A stretch of 64,000 nt of DNA from Allolobophora icterica (taxonomy: Eukaryota; Annelida; Clitellata; Crassiclitellata; Lumbricidae). Each line of letters opens with the position of its first letter. The first letter of the stretch is position 1. This document shows, one piece after another, positions 36,101 to 63,691 of this stretch. The notes beneath the pieces are model-generated. The model searched no databases and had not been told where the DNA came from. It worked only from the letters and a program-made list of their open reading frames with translations. Position numbers and translations under genes: made by a program. The stretch is from contig OY744608.1 of assembly GCA_963556255.1 (NCBI GenBank), positions 69,160,322 through 69,224,321 of the forward strand, given 5' to 3'.

Positions 36101-38529
36101 GAATGCTCCATGCAAATGAGCTACCTCTGCGCCATCTCTTGCAGAAATTAGACGGAGGGACCCACGGTCCAAAAGCTTTTTCAGGCGATATTGGCAGGGC
36201 TCTGATGAACTGCGAGACACTGCCGGTTGTAGCCTATGTGCCAATACCTCTGGCCATGTGTCCAAACATAGAATCGATTGAACTCAGTACGGATCAGAAA
36301 TACCTGTATAGCATTTGTATTGCTGTTGCCATAGGCGCGTGTAGTTCTGATCTTGCTTTGCAAAAGCCAGGACCAGTCTGTCACTCTAGATGGCTGACAA
36401 CAGCCAATCGTATACTGAGATTATACATGGCCACTGAAACCCCACAGATAACCTGGTGACACTGGCTACATTTGTGATGTCAGTCTATGCACCAATGTGG
36501 TTCCACATAAAGACAAAGTCTGCATGCACGGAGGGATCGAAGCATCTGTGGAGAATGATAAAGTACTCCAGATATTTGGAAAAACATTTGCGAGATGTGG
36601 TTGATGAAGTTATTCAGCGAAACGAAATGTTAGCAGATGAGAGAAGCCGAATTCGAGAGCTGGCCTACAGGATTCTCGCATCAAGAAACGAAAATGCTTC
36701 ATCAACGCGCATCCGAGAATTTAGGGTTCCACGACTCAACTTTAACGCTAGTGACTATACGGAACTTGTCGAATGGCAAGAAATTGACAGATACGAGCCA
36801 CCTCTTCTCAAGAGCCGTTCAAACGCCCAGATAGAAGAGTGGGTAAAGTCGAATGTTGTAGAACAAGTTTCAGAAATTGCTCAGTTCCCTTGTCATACGC
36901 AAGGAACAGAACGATGTATTCGTCTGGTGACTGAAGCGGCCGCATCAGTATGCGGTACCGTGGCAAGAGATGGATTTATTCGTGCAAGAATTGCATGACG
37001 GAAATTGATGAAAACATTTAACACCAAGTCTGAGTTTCGATTCAATTAACTGCTTCATAGAAGAGCAACAAAGTGCATTTAGCAATATTACGCTTAGTAA
37101 TTTCCAAGCCTGAAACGCGTAGAACTTGAGTTGTGCTGGGGCAGCATAAAAAATAATTTTACATTTATAATAATTCAACATGTTATAATTAACACTGAAA
37201 TACAACTTTTCCACACCAGGACGAAAAGAATTGTAATTTTGGGAAATGTGCCTAATACGTTCACTCCACCCTAATGTGTAACATCGCACGGAGGATGGAC
37301 GGTGTTATGGCTCTTTCAGTCGGATGGCCTGCCATAGGACACCAGAGGCCCATGCTGCGGCCCGATAAACTGACAACGCTCAGAAGCTCAAGACGTTATT
37401 GAAGGGGAACAGTGCAGTGTACACTAGTCGCTCTTCATGATGTCGAAAGTGACGACAAAATCTACTGATATTGCTTGAGAACAGCTTTTTATACGGACTT
37501 GATGCAGTAACTAAAACCCTGTTTGACAAGAAAGTCACCAATACTTCGCTACCTCTCGTTGTGTCTGGCCATATCTTTCTCTGCCTCTTGTAGCTCTGTG
37601 TCTCTATGTCTCTCTCTACTGCAGGCATTCTGTTGTGTGGACTTGGTCAACCGGTCAGTGTTCTGAGATGTTAAGAGTGGCCTCTGTTCTGGTGTCTCAA
37701 CAAGTCTCTAAGCGCATGCTTTTCATAAACGTACTGGCTCCGCACAAGTCACCTTACGGACTCTTGAAATTGCCCCAGAAGCTAATATTACTGTCTGAGA
37801 CATTGATTTTAGACATTCTTTTACCATGTGCGAAAAACGCCTTTAGTACCACAGATCTTACTTGAAGGCCTGAAACAGACTTGCAGATGGCAAAGATGTG
37901 GGAAGATCCATAGTGCAGAGGAGCTGATTGCTCGAGCAGGCATGATGTGCTTCCAGAAATTGCAGCTCTTTTTCCATTGCATTCATCAGCTCTTGGCACC
38001 TCCTCGTGAGGACAAGTACCCACTTCGCAAGACAGGATATACTTTCATGCAGCCTCTTGTTAATTTTTTAAAAGTAGCTTTGTTAATAGATGTATCTTTA
38101 ATTATATTTAGCTGTGCACGTGTGACTTTGTATTCAACAACTGTTATAGTTTATTTACAAATTATATGCAATCATTCCATGTGTGTAATGCGCTTGTCAG
38201 ATAAAATAAAGCCATATTGCTTGCTTACTTACTTACTTTCTTACTTAATTTGTTCACTCCATCAATTATTCTCAATAAATAGGGCAGCTAATGCGTGAAA
38301 AGATGACAGCAGTAGATTAATACATATATTGAGTACATCTGAACTTTTTCTTTCTTCCTCGACAGGAGACAGATCGGTAGAAGAGCAAGTGGACGAGTCT
38401 CTTCTAATAAGTTTCAGACACATTTTTAGATGGAGGGTCGACCCAAATTCAGACTCGAAGCCAGAACAACTTACTGTTAATAGCTACGAGACGGCGGTTG
38501 GTATTAGGCCTACTCATCCAGAACGGTAG
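15188..38529 (+). CDS. SLC5-type sodium/solute symporter (monocarboxylate-transporter-like), copy B, complete
   Basis: Complete 15-exon gene: 15188-15523, 23109-23177, 23393-23444, 24230-24297, 24616-24696, 27186-27259, 29114-29254, 29573-29708, 31262-31350, 31616-31728, 32417-32487, 32894-32980, 33185-33430, 34356-34464, 38366-38529. Coding length 1836, 611 residues, close to the roughly 610 of vertebrate SLC5A8. Family marks: GRQKTTSEFIMANR after the first membrane helix, GGMRAVIWTDVFQ (exon 5), DPTVRHTVWG and QSAVQRY (exon 7), TLYGGALSSVSS and GTAANCWEDIL across exons 9-10 (the region whose serines contribute to the Na2 site in SLC5 carriers). The protein should be a 13-helix plasma-membrane carrier using the Na+ gradient; the substrate (lactate, pyruvate, short-chain acids or something else) cannot be told. 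The start was chosen because residues 1-112 lie in one exon and both copies share the leader up to gacaATGG. Intron 1 is 7.6 kb. No frame lesion was seen. Confidence 0.9.
15830..16418 (+). mobile_element. LINE reverse-transcriptase relic, intron 1 of copy B (left part)
   Basis: Decayed RT: GVPQGSVL-like at the start, then SFSEHNFITHRSRSRLMHI, RRICPVLDLKTASTIAT and AQVDYCNAHL. The 3' part resumes at 22787-22900 after the 6.4-kb composite insertion. The uninterrupted ortholog is at 43010-43650 in copy C. Confidence 0.7.
16523..17166 (+). repeat. Minisatellite, four 161-bp units with tRNA T-arm-like core
   Basis: Units start at 16523, 16684, 16845 and 17006, spaced exactly 161 bp, with about 1-4% differences by eye. 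Each contains GGGGGTTCGAAACCCCC, a perfect 5-bp stem and 7-base loop like a tRNA T arm (one unit differs slightly), and gatcgga-tgg-tccgatc, a second small hairpin. Minus-strand open frames here are repeat translations. Confidence 0.9.
17300..18720 (-). pseudogene. Decayed element-borne protein of unknown class
   Basis: Read on the minus strand from 18720 down, broken frames give, in order, TTLRKLVPLFFVLDHQNYAR, LERWIVTDLEICRIVGQFSG, HHEEVCASQQQFQGNVEDLT, then RVDIVWDQNRALTIKGETRG, VPGNWQKFLANVDNKKELF and FLSEKISDD. I recall this arrangement (LDHxNYARW..., then VDxVWDxY..., then NWQxFLxxDxNKxELFxFL) from unnamed proteins that recur many times in cnidarian, fish and invertebrate genomes, which suggests a mobile-element protein, but I cannot name the family. 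Multiple stops and frameshifts. It lies inside the composite element of intron 1. Confidence 0.5.
19024..19273. mobile_element. 250-bp hAT-like MITE
   Basis: Bounded by perfect 8-bp target duplications CTGATGGA (19016-19023 and 19274-19281). The ends are related inverted repeats: TGTGGGCGTTC on the left, CATTGGCGTTC as the complement of the right end. There is no coding capacity; G-rich and C-rich runs near the ends pair. The 8-bp duplication fits hAT, but P-like elements are not excluded. Confidence 0.75.
19318..21715 (+). mobile_element. piggyBac-type transposon, dead
   Basis: Perfect 14-bp inverted ends CCTTTATTTTACCA (19318-19331 and complement at 21702-21715), with TTAA on the right (21716-21719) and a mutated AAAA on the left. 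Inside, decayed plus-strand frames read IFHEKLSIDQS, PIRFGYKIWMFCSSDGFPN, LGEHVVMNFAELI and GGVDLMDRLLSAQRPRIKG, all hallmarks of piggyBac transposases. There are many stops and frameshifts. gttccatttttggaac recurs near both ends (19332, 19677, 21565). It is inserted into the first unit of the 345-bp tandem array. Confidence 0.88.
19690..19751. repeat. 62-bp perfect palindrome inside the piggyBac element
   Basis: Centre between 19720 and 19721 (ttaccata/tatggtaa); 31 bases on each side match with no mismatch. Outer arms (cagtttcaaagca / tgctttgaaactg) also pair once a 15-base tgttccatttttgga segment on the left is skipped. Confidence 0.9.
21716..22680 (+). repeat. Tandem array, about 341-346-bp units, about 2.7 copies
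   Basis: The landmark aaagtgtatgcctatttcac recurs at 21913, 22254 and 22600. Each unit has atggcggcgatt/atggcggccatt and ggcagccatcttggaa, i.e. inverted YY1-like ATGGC words, and cagtccaacaataccatagg. The first unit is split by the piggyBac insertion. Last unit runs into the right terminal repeat of the composite element. Confidence 0.85.
22787..22900 (+). mobile_element. LINE reverse-transcriptase relic, intron 1 of copy B (right part)
   Basis: Continues the relic of 15830-16418 (taaaacccccaagcaccac and tcctgtcctgaaatcactt match the copy C ortholog), which fixes the insertion point of the composite element. Confidence 0.65.
23445..24229 (+). other. Intron 3 of copy B
   Basis: No repeat expansion. 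It is the simple ancestral state of the intron that in copy C grew to 6.8 kb. It contains the single-copy aacttgaactagcctgcata block (24067) that occurs four times in copy C. Confidence 0.6.
25575..26147 (+). mobile_element. tRNA-like SINE, split by another SINE
   Basis: Head cccgtagagcaatggataac, body gtgaagagctgaaggtac and B-box-like cgaacccc, conserved gcaaggcgccctgcgtggct, end gcgcttaattaaag followed by att repeats. A second copy is at 34498-34822. The 232 bp at 25839-26070 are a later insertion. Confidence 0.65.
25839..26070 (-). mobile_element. tRNA-derived SINE inside another SINE
   Basis: On the minus strand it starts tggggcgtggtggctcagtg (A box) with ggttcgaatcc (B box), has a body, then gagaggcgctgtagaaatat and a (TAAA)n tail. 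The open frame over it is an artefact. Second copy at 55904-56137. Confidence 0.8.
26830..27040. repeat. Old dispersed repeat in intron 5 of copy B
   Basis: Shares gctcgaagggaagtct, gagttgagaaggtgtagtca and gggaattcagtt with 51955-52160 in intron 5 of copy C, and has a cattcattcg...tatataagg start. It predates the duplication; possibly a SINE or LINE end. Confidence 0.45.
27640..28300 (+). mobile_element. LINE C-terminal fragment with 3' tail, intron 6 of copy B
   Basis: Two frames joined by one frameshift near 27945 read ILGVTIRGDLRTSSHSD, LRLLRRHGLPGDALHEVTRA, MKRMSFLPMEFPTIEELVAE, ADARLLQAVSRN and YNLRTRPHSFKLPKKDNRNF, the C-terminal part of a recognisable LINE polyprotein common in aquatic animals. 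The 3' UTR ends aataaaccaatatacatacatacaag. Absent from intron 6 of copy C (52380-53240). Confidence 0.7.
29772..30039. mobile_element. 268-bp hAT-like MITE, intron 8 of copy B
   Basis: Inverted ends CAGTGCTTTTTTTCT and CAGGGCTTTTTTTCA (complement of right end), each followed by ggttccggaac / gccggaacg words. Inserted in a TA repeat. A truncated relative lies at 58130-58245. Confidence 0.8.
32010..32330 (+). repeat. Degenerate minisatellite, intron 10 of copy B
   Basis: Same unit as at 150-440 (gcgaccatggg, gtggtcattgg, gcggtcatggg, gcggtcatgga landmarks). It lies just before exon 11 and is read through by an open frame that continues into exon 11; that upstream reading is repeat, not exon. 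Confidence 0.55.
34498..34822 (+). mobile_element. tRNA-like SINE, intron 14 of copy B
   Basis: Full-length relative of 25575-26147 (gcccgtagagtaatggataa ... gatcgaaccccg ... gcgcttaattaaag, att tail). Copy C has the empty site (tacataacgcatgtttcgag). Confidence 0.7.
35259..37273 (+). mobile_element. 2.0-kb inverted-repeat transposon of uncertain superfamily, intron 14 of copy B
   Basis: Perfect 8-bp target duplication ATGTGTAA (35251-35258 and 37274-37281); copies A and C show no such insert, and copy C keeps agatgtgtaacatcg intact. Ends are inverted repeats TAGGGTGGAGTGAA, with further pairing (tcctggtgt-gaaaagttg) to about 70 bp. One protein frame fills most of the element (35484-36998), interrupted by frameshifts near 35790, 36070 and 36455 and at least one stop. 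The 8-bp duplication and TAGGG ends are compatible with hAT or P-like elements, but the protein lacks the hAT dimerisation end seen elsewhere in this window. Confidence 0.85.
35484..36998 (+). pseudogene. Transposon protein (putative transposase), frameshifted
   Basis: Readable blocks in order: LARECDRHGVSDRCAAALAT and MVIDRSKVRRERKRKRKE (basic N-terminal part), LVQEPNSEYLGHVTPDNG, GCDGTNVNAGALGGV (an acidic-glycine motif that could hold a catalytic aspartate), LHANELPLRHLLQKLDGG, LSTDQKYLYSIC, HSRWLTTANRILRLYMATE, VYAPMWFHIKTKSACTEG, FNASDYTELVEWQ and FPCHTQGTERCIRLVTEAA, ending RDGFIRARIA. I recall very similar unnamed proteins in many copies in arthropod genomes, which fits a transposase, but I cannot name a domain. 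Lesions are few, so the insertion is fairly young. It is unrelated in sequence to the host transporter. Confidence 0.6.
37870..38250 (+). mobile_element. LINE 3' end with (CTTA)n tail, intron 14 of copy B
   Basis: Ortholog of 8430-8870: LTCRWQRC, EELIARAGMMCFQKLQLF and LAPPREDKYPLRKTGYTF are readable, ending in gcttgcttacttacttact. Shared position and sequence show common descent with copy A. Confidence 0.7.
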
Positions 38530-38975
38530 AAGTCTAGATAGAAAATTTTAAAAAAAATTAATAGCTTTGAGTTTCCAGAGACAATACAAAATATATTCAG
38601 ATGACAAAACACCCAAAATACAAACAATATTCTTCAATGAGATAATTATACTTAAATACTGGTGCCAGTTTGCCAAATCATTAGGTAAGTACTTACCCTT
38701 AAGATTTGTGTTGACCTGATCACACATGTGGTCCGCTTTGATCGATCTCCAATCCATGATTACTGCCTTGTGAATAATGAGATCGCTGCTGTAAAAGTCA
38801 TCAAATTAAATAGTGTATCATTTCCCAGTTTATTAACCAGTCTCACAGTTGCTTAGTGTTAACCGGAATGTTAGTTAATGAAAGTAAAACAAAATGCCGT
38901 AGGGTTGTAAGAATATAAGTTGGGGTGGTTTTTATAGATTTTATAATTATATAACCCTAAACTTGTGCTTTAGCA

Positions 38976-38976
<1 letters not shown>

Positions 38977-39057
<81 letters not shown>
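38977..39057. repeat. (ATT)n microsatellite downstream of copy B
   Basis: About 27 uninterrupted att units; the aligned site downstream of copy A (about 9580) has none. Confidence 0.95.
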
Positions 39058-39058
<1 letters not shown>

Positions 39059-39639
39059 GATAGATGTGCAATAACATGCAACATTTAAAGCCTTTAAGGT
39101 TTGTTAAACAGGTTGATTTTCGACCAGAAGTCAACGGCAAGAAGGATCAGTCAGTGGAGTTGTCTCTAATCGATCACCAAAAGGACATCGTCTTTACTTA
39201 AGCGATGCAAAGGAAAGAAACAGGAACTAACACGTGGACAGAACGGTCTGAGAACAGCGCAATGTTAGACTAGAAAATGTGTGTCTCTGAGTAGGCGACG
39301 AGTGTTCTACGAAGACCTAAATAGCACGCACCTCGCGTTCCGGGTAGCTGGTTAGACTAACCGTTAGAGTTTAGACAGTCGATGCGTAACTGGATTGTAT
39401 AAGCTATAATACGAAGAATAGGATGAATGGGAAGCCTGACCCAGACACTTTAGGGTCTTGTAGATGTCCAATGGGAGGCAAGATTCATATTTTTCTTTTT
39501 TTAGTTGGATTTAATGATGATTTAGCTTTTCTTTTTTGTAATACTTTGTTCTCTACTTCTCTGGTGTATTTTACACTGCAGTTCTAGTATCTGTCGTCAG
39601 GAATTGTCATAGAAAGTTGACGTACGTGTGTCAGATTAT

Positions 39640-39970
39640 GTTTCGGTTTGCCACGAACGAACTTACGAATTTGAATTGTAAATGTTGATGTTTTATATAA
39701 CGACCGTATGGTCTGGATCCTGCTCGTTTTTCAATGAATTGATCGGGCGAGATCCTTCACCACATGTGGCCGTTTGAATGGGCGTCACCATATAAGGTCT
39801 CCGTGTACGAACCGTGCTAGCCCGAGATTTAAATAGCGCTCATACGATCACGTACGTTTTAAGAGAGAGTTTCGTATAGAAAGGAAGTGGATTTTCAATC
39901 GAGGTGTCAAGTATCACATCTAAATTTAAATGTTAAGATCACAATTGATGTACATCACATATCATGCGTT
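39640..39970. promoter_or_regulatory. Conserved intergenic block downstream of copy B
   Basis: Partner of 10190-10510. It sits about 2.4 kb upstream of the copy C start, as its partner sits 4.7 kb upstream of copy B, so it might act on the next gene. That role is inference. Confidence 0.35.
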
Positions 39971-40005
39971 TTTGAATTTAGCGATGCATTTGCGTATGAT
40001 TGTGT

Positions 40006-40330
40006 TGTACTGTGTTTAAAGATATCTAGAGCGCCTCTCTTATATAGTACGTCCCCATCAGAGGAGCTCCCAATGCGAGGAGCCCCAAGGGAGTAGAAAA
40101 TATTTCAGGCTACGAATAGAAGCAGCAGGACCAAATTTAGGATCGTAGAACGATAGCAGGAGGGAGGTCGTTCCAAAGCGAGAGACCAAGGCAGGCAAAG
40201 CACGATTCTGAGTCTTGGCGGTCCCAGGCCTAAGAACAAACAGATCAAGCCGATTCAAAGTGGGGAGAGGAAGAAATGAGGCAGCCGAGATGGGCATACG
40301 ATGCGCGTCACGAAGGTACCGTAGGATTGA
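40006..40330 (-). mobile_element. LINE 3' end, ortholog of 10546-10920
   Basis: Same sequence and orientation as the copy upstream of B, with the pentanucleotide tail reduced to tgtgttgtactgtgttt. It was inserted before the A/B/C duplication. Confidence 0.65.
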
Positions 40331-40439
40331 CCCAAGAACGCTGTTAAGAAAAAAGAATTTTGAACTGAATACGGACAGTAAGGGGAAGCCAGATAAGGTG
40401 TTCAGCCACATAGGTCGAAATGTGGGAGAAGCCAGGGAA

Positions 40440-40619
40440 GTGTGTGAGTGCGTGCGTGCGTGTGTGTGTGTGTGTGTGTGTGTATGCGTGTGTGTGTGTG
40501 TGTGTGTGTGCGTGCGTGTGTGTGTGTGTGCGTGTGTGTGTGTGTGTGTGTGCGCGCGTGCATGTGCGCGTGCGTGTGCGTGCGCGTGTGCGTGTGCGTG
40601 TGCGTGTGCGTTCGCGTGC

Positions 40620-40654
<35 letters not shown>

Positions 40655-40673
40655 TGTGTGTGTGTGTGCGTGA
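40440..40673. repeat. (GT)n/(GC)n compound microsatellite
   Basis: Alternating purine-pyrimidine tract of tg and cg steps. Cys-Val and Thr-His frames across it are artefacts. Such tracts favour Z-DNA, which is inference here. Confidence 0.95.
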
Positions 40674-40859
40674 TATCAAAACTTTCCAGTCTATTGCATT
40701 AAGTTCCTTTTTGAGAGGTCAAGAGTGCTGGAAATGAAGTCACCGGTGGAATACCGCATCGAGCAAATAAACCGGATCATATAATTATGACAAAGAAAAG
40801 GAGGAGACGGGCACCTACGTTGCTATTATGACATCATAGGTCACGTGAACCAGTGACAG

Positions 40860-41100
40860 AAGGTTTTGGAACGTTTTTGTTTCCGGATAATATTTCGCAG
40901 GACACCGACCCATCTCGGCTGGCTCCCTTCGCCAAATCCGGTCCTCCGATCGTTTGACCTATATGTTGCCCGGTTGAGAACGGCCATGACCCAGTTCTGT
41001 GCCTCTGTCAGCAATGGCCCTTCTCTAAAGAACCAGCTCCTCCCTTCGGTACGTACTGCACTAAGATCTTGTGGTCCGGCCACATTTTTTTGCTGCCTTA
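40860..41100 (+). mobile_element. LINE C-terminal fragment upstream of copy C
   Basis: Ortholog of 13490-13745 with the same reading (HLGWLPSPNPVLRSFD and LKNQLLPSVRTALRS), slightly shortened. Confidence 0.55.
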
Positions 41101-41279
41101 AAAGTTGCCTTTATTCTAGGGATTTATTGCGCTGGAAGTGCCTCGATTGGTGTTCACAGGGTAGAGGCTCATTACAAGTTCTGAAATACAATGCAATACC
41201 ATACAGTACCATGCAATACCATACAATCTGAAATACAATACAATACAATACAATATGATATTGTATGGTAAAATGTATG

Positions 41280-41337
41280 GTAAAATTAACCTCTTTGATG
41301 TTGACTATATTATAGTCATCAAAGAGCTTAATTTTAC
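41280..41337. repeat. Hairpin upstream of copy C, ortholog of 13870-13930
   Basis: Starts with the same 20 bases gtaaaattaacctctttgat and returns as tatagtcatcaaagag then cttaattttac. Pairing is interrupted where two bases were lost. Confidence 0.65.
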
Positions 41338-41394
41338 TGTTTCCTGTGCATGTTCTCTGGGAAGGGGGATAGAGTAATTGGGAGGGGGATAGAG

Positions 41395-41669
<275 letters not shown>

Positions 41670-42221
41670 GTTGATTGATTGATTGATTGATCGATTGATT
41701 GATTGACTAATTGATTTCTTTATTTATTGACACTGAGGTACTAGCACTACTAAAACTGGTGACAGACAGACACAGACACAGAAACAGACACAGACACAGA
41801 CAGACACAGACGGGAGCCAGATACAGAGGGACAGAGAGATAGAAGATAAGTTACGCTTACGAGACACGACGCGGTCACACAACCACGCGCGCTTGCACTA
41901 ATAATTGTCAGTGTGAGAGCACACTAAATTTTATGAGTCTTCAGAAAAGAGCCTTGAGAGGCTTTAAAAGTGCACCTGCAACTTGAAAATTGCGCTACTA
42001 AAACGACAACGACTGATCGATGGATGGCTGCTTGCAAAAGCATTCAAAAATGAGACGATACAATAAAAGTGTCACAGATATTTTTTGTTGAATTCTACAT
42101 CCATTTTCTCATCGCTCGTCTAAGTCTTAATTGAACTGAAATTTCTGCCAATATCTACTGAGCTTACTACAGGCTGTTATGCTCGTAAAACTGGTCTCGT
42201 CAGGCTACTGACTGTCAGATA

Positions 42222-42326
42222 GCCATAGCGTAATACAAAGCCAGAATTTAGACAATTCTCACTGCATACTCGGCCTCCCATCTGTATACGACTGATTCAG
42301 CAGCACTCGGAACACTTCTACCGACA
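42222..42326 (+). promoter_or_regulatory. 5' leader / proximal promoter region of copy C
   Basis: Counterpart of the copy B leader. Identity is complete at 42290-42326, and the agccatagcgtaataca block recurs upstream with indels between. It probably contains the 5' UTR. No core promoter element can be named with confidence. Confidence 0.4.
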
Positions 42327-60781
<18,455 letters not shown>

Positions 60782-60959
60782 AAAAAACTTCAATGATATA
60801 ATATACTTAAATAGTGGTGCCAATTTTCCAAATCATTAGGTACCCTAAAGATTTGTGTTGACTTGATCACATATGTGATCCGATTTGATCGATCTCCAAT
60901 ACTTGATTGATGTTTTGGGAATTATGAGAATTCCGCCATAAAAGTCATCAAATTAAACA

Positions 60960-62191
60960 CCTTGTCACCTTGTGCTGTCAGCTCGTGGAGCTCTAGCGAT
61001 CGTCCTGGTGAACACACTCCACCGTCTCCTATTCGATGACAAGTCTCTCAATTCCACCAAATTCATGCCAGTTACATCTTGTATCTCATCCATCCATCTC
61101 CTCCTTGGGCGACCCAGTCTTCTCCTCCCCTCACCGCACGCCAGCATCATTTCCTTCTCCAGACCATCAGATCGCATAACATGTCCAAAGAACCTTAGCT
61201 TCATTCTTGTCGCAGTTTGTTTTAACGACTCTTCATTCTCAACTCCAATCTCCTCTCGTATTGATTCGTTCGTTCTTTTCTCAGTCCAAGATATTCTCAG
61301 CATCTTCCTCCATATCCACATTTCACAAGCGTTAACCTTATTTTCCATGTTCTTTGTCATTGTCCACGTCTCGCAACCGTACAGTACCGTAGGAAAGATT
61401 AGTGCTCTCACGAGCCTTTTTTTGGTTTCTATGCTCACATGTTTGTCTTTCCATATCTTTTCCAGTCCGGTCATTGCAGCTTTCCCTATAGCAATCCTTC
61501 GTTTTATTTCTGGATCACACTTTCCCTCCTTTCCAACCAGTGATCCTAGGAATGTGAAGCTTTCTACCACCTCTATTTCCTCTCCGTCTATCTCAAAACT
61601 ATCCCAATCTGCTGTTGTCATGACCTTTGTCTTCTTTATGTTGAAGTATAAACCAGCTTTTTCACTTTCTCTCCTGACCCTTCTTATCAGTTCTGCCAGA
61701 TCCTCTTTTCTTTTTGCCATTAATGTTGTGTCATCCGCGTATCTAAGGTTATTCAGTGTCTTTCCAGCAATTTTTTACTCCCTCAATTGCCCCCTCCAGT
61801 TCTGCCTTTCTCATTATTCTTTCAGCATATAGATTAAACAGGAATGGAGACAAGATGCATCCCTGCCTCACTCCTTTCTTGATTCTAAAATTGTCAGTGT
61901 CTCCGTATTCTGTTCTTATCACCGCTATCTGGTCTTCATATAAACCCTTTAGTAACATTATCAGGTGTTTCGGAATTCCCATTTCAAGCAGGGTTTTCCA
62001 CATTAAATCATGGTTAATGCAGTCGAATGCCTTGCTATAGTCAATGAAACAGATGTGAACCTCCTGTCCATACTCCCTTTGTCTCTCCATTATCCACCTC
62101 ATGTTGGCTATATGGTCTCGAGTTCCACGAGATTTCCTAAACCCTGCCTGGTTCACCGGAAGTTCTCTTTCAATTGTGCCTTCCATTCTTT
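60960..62191 (-). mobile_element. RTE/BovB-type LINE, 5'-truncated, just downstream of copy C
   Basis: Flanked by 12-bp duplications TCAAATTAAACA (60948-60959 and 62192-62203). The minus strand reads, from 62190, the RT half (ELPVNQAGFRKSRGTRD, HICFIDYSKAFDCINHD, GVRQGCILSPFLF), a frameshift near 61745 at the YADD box, then LAELIRRVRRESEKAGLYF, FLGSLVGKEGKC, VLYGCETWTMTK and a C-terminal region ending PRADSTR. The 3' end is two copies of caccttgt (plus strand), a short-repeat end as in other RTE elements. Sister family member of 987-3848, here with an intact 3' end. Confidence 0.9.
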
Positions 62192-63691
62192 TCAAATTAA
62201 ACAGCATAATAAATTTCCCAGTTTATTAACCAGTCTCAGCGTTATTTAGCTTTAACCAGAATTTCAGTTTATACGAAGTAAAATGAAATGCTGTAGGGTT
62301 GTAAGATTATAAGTTGGTGTAGTTTTTATAGATTTTATAATTAAATCACCATAAACTAGTGCTCTACCAAATTATTATATTAATGTGCATTAGAATGCAA
62401 CATTTAGAACCTTTAGTTTTTGCTGAACAGGTTGATTTTCGACCAGAAGTCAACGGGAAGAAGGATCAGTCAGTTGAGTTGTCTCTAATCGATCACCAAA
62501 GGGACACCATCTCCACTTATGCGAAGAAAAGGAAAGAAACAGGGACACATGGACACATGGACAGAGCGACCTGATAACAGCGCAATGTTAGAACATTAGA
62601 ACATTATGTGCCCTGTTTCGGCTCTGAGTAGTCGACAAGTGTTCTATAAAGAAATAAATTACTCACTCCTCGCGTTCCGTAGCTGGTTAGAGTTTAGACA
62701 TAGTCGTTGCGTAACTGGAGTGTATAGGCTGTTAACCTTTTCTATGCCCTGCGCCCATATTAAACGTACTGTAGGTGAAGAAATTGAATTACAAAAATAA
62801 GCTTTACTCAGTGCATAAATGCAAATAAAAATTAAGCAATTAGAAAAATTGTAAAAAATCACTTCAATAGAAACATAAGTTCTTACTCTCCCTCTTTGTC
62901 GCACCGCCTGAAATGCCAACTCGCACCCCAAGTTGGGAAGCTCTGATATATTCGTTGAAGGGAATGAATGGAAAGCCTAATACAGACACCTTAGGGTCTT
63001 GTAGATGTCCAACGGGACACGCACATTGAGGCAAGAGACGTGTTTTTCTTAATTTTTTTTGGATTCATGATGATTTAGTTTGTCTTTCTGTATTTCTTTA
63101 CATCTGATTTCACGACGATTTAGCTTGTCCTTTCGTCATGTAATTCTTTCTACTTTTCTGGTGTATTTAACAATGCAGTTCAGGCTAGGATCTGTCGTCA
63201 GGAATTGGCTTTGAAAGTTGGCGTTTGTGTGTCAGAATATATCTAAGTTTTCCACGAGCACAATGCATATATGTAAATGTAGACGTTTTTATATTATGGC
63301 GACCGTATGGCCACGACCCTGCTCATTTTGTAATCAATTGATCGGGTAAGATCCACTTAATTTCAACATGCTATCGAGGCTACAGGAATACGATTATAAT
63401 GATATTTTCTGAAGTTAAATAAGTGAAACATAAATATTATTGACGGCAAAGACCCTTAACCAAGAAGAGTGTTAAATCCGTCTCTGACTTTGTAGTGTAA
63501 TGTAAGTCTCTGAAATTTCTCAACGCCACAGACAAAGAAGCTACAGAGAGTCCAGCTGATGACCGGTTCTGTATCAAATCAATTTCTCTGGAGCCAAGTT
63601 GTTTGGTTCGTCCTAGGGCCAGGCCAGAATCTCGGAGTGATGCTGAGGAGACAGCCTGGTTCTATGGTTGAATGTCATTGTTATACCACAG

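Noticed and set aside
40440..40673. Cys-Val-rich proteins on the plus strand and His-Thr-rich on the minus strand
   Set aside because: Translations of the GT/GC microsatellite.
60972..61832. 286-residue plus-strand open frame
   Set aside because: It is the antisense shadow of the RTE reverse transcriptase on the minus strand.
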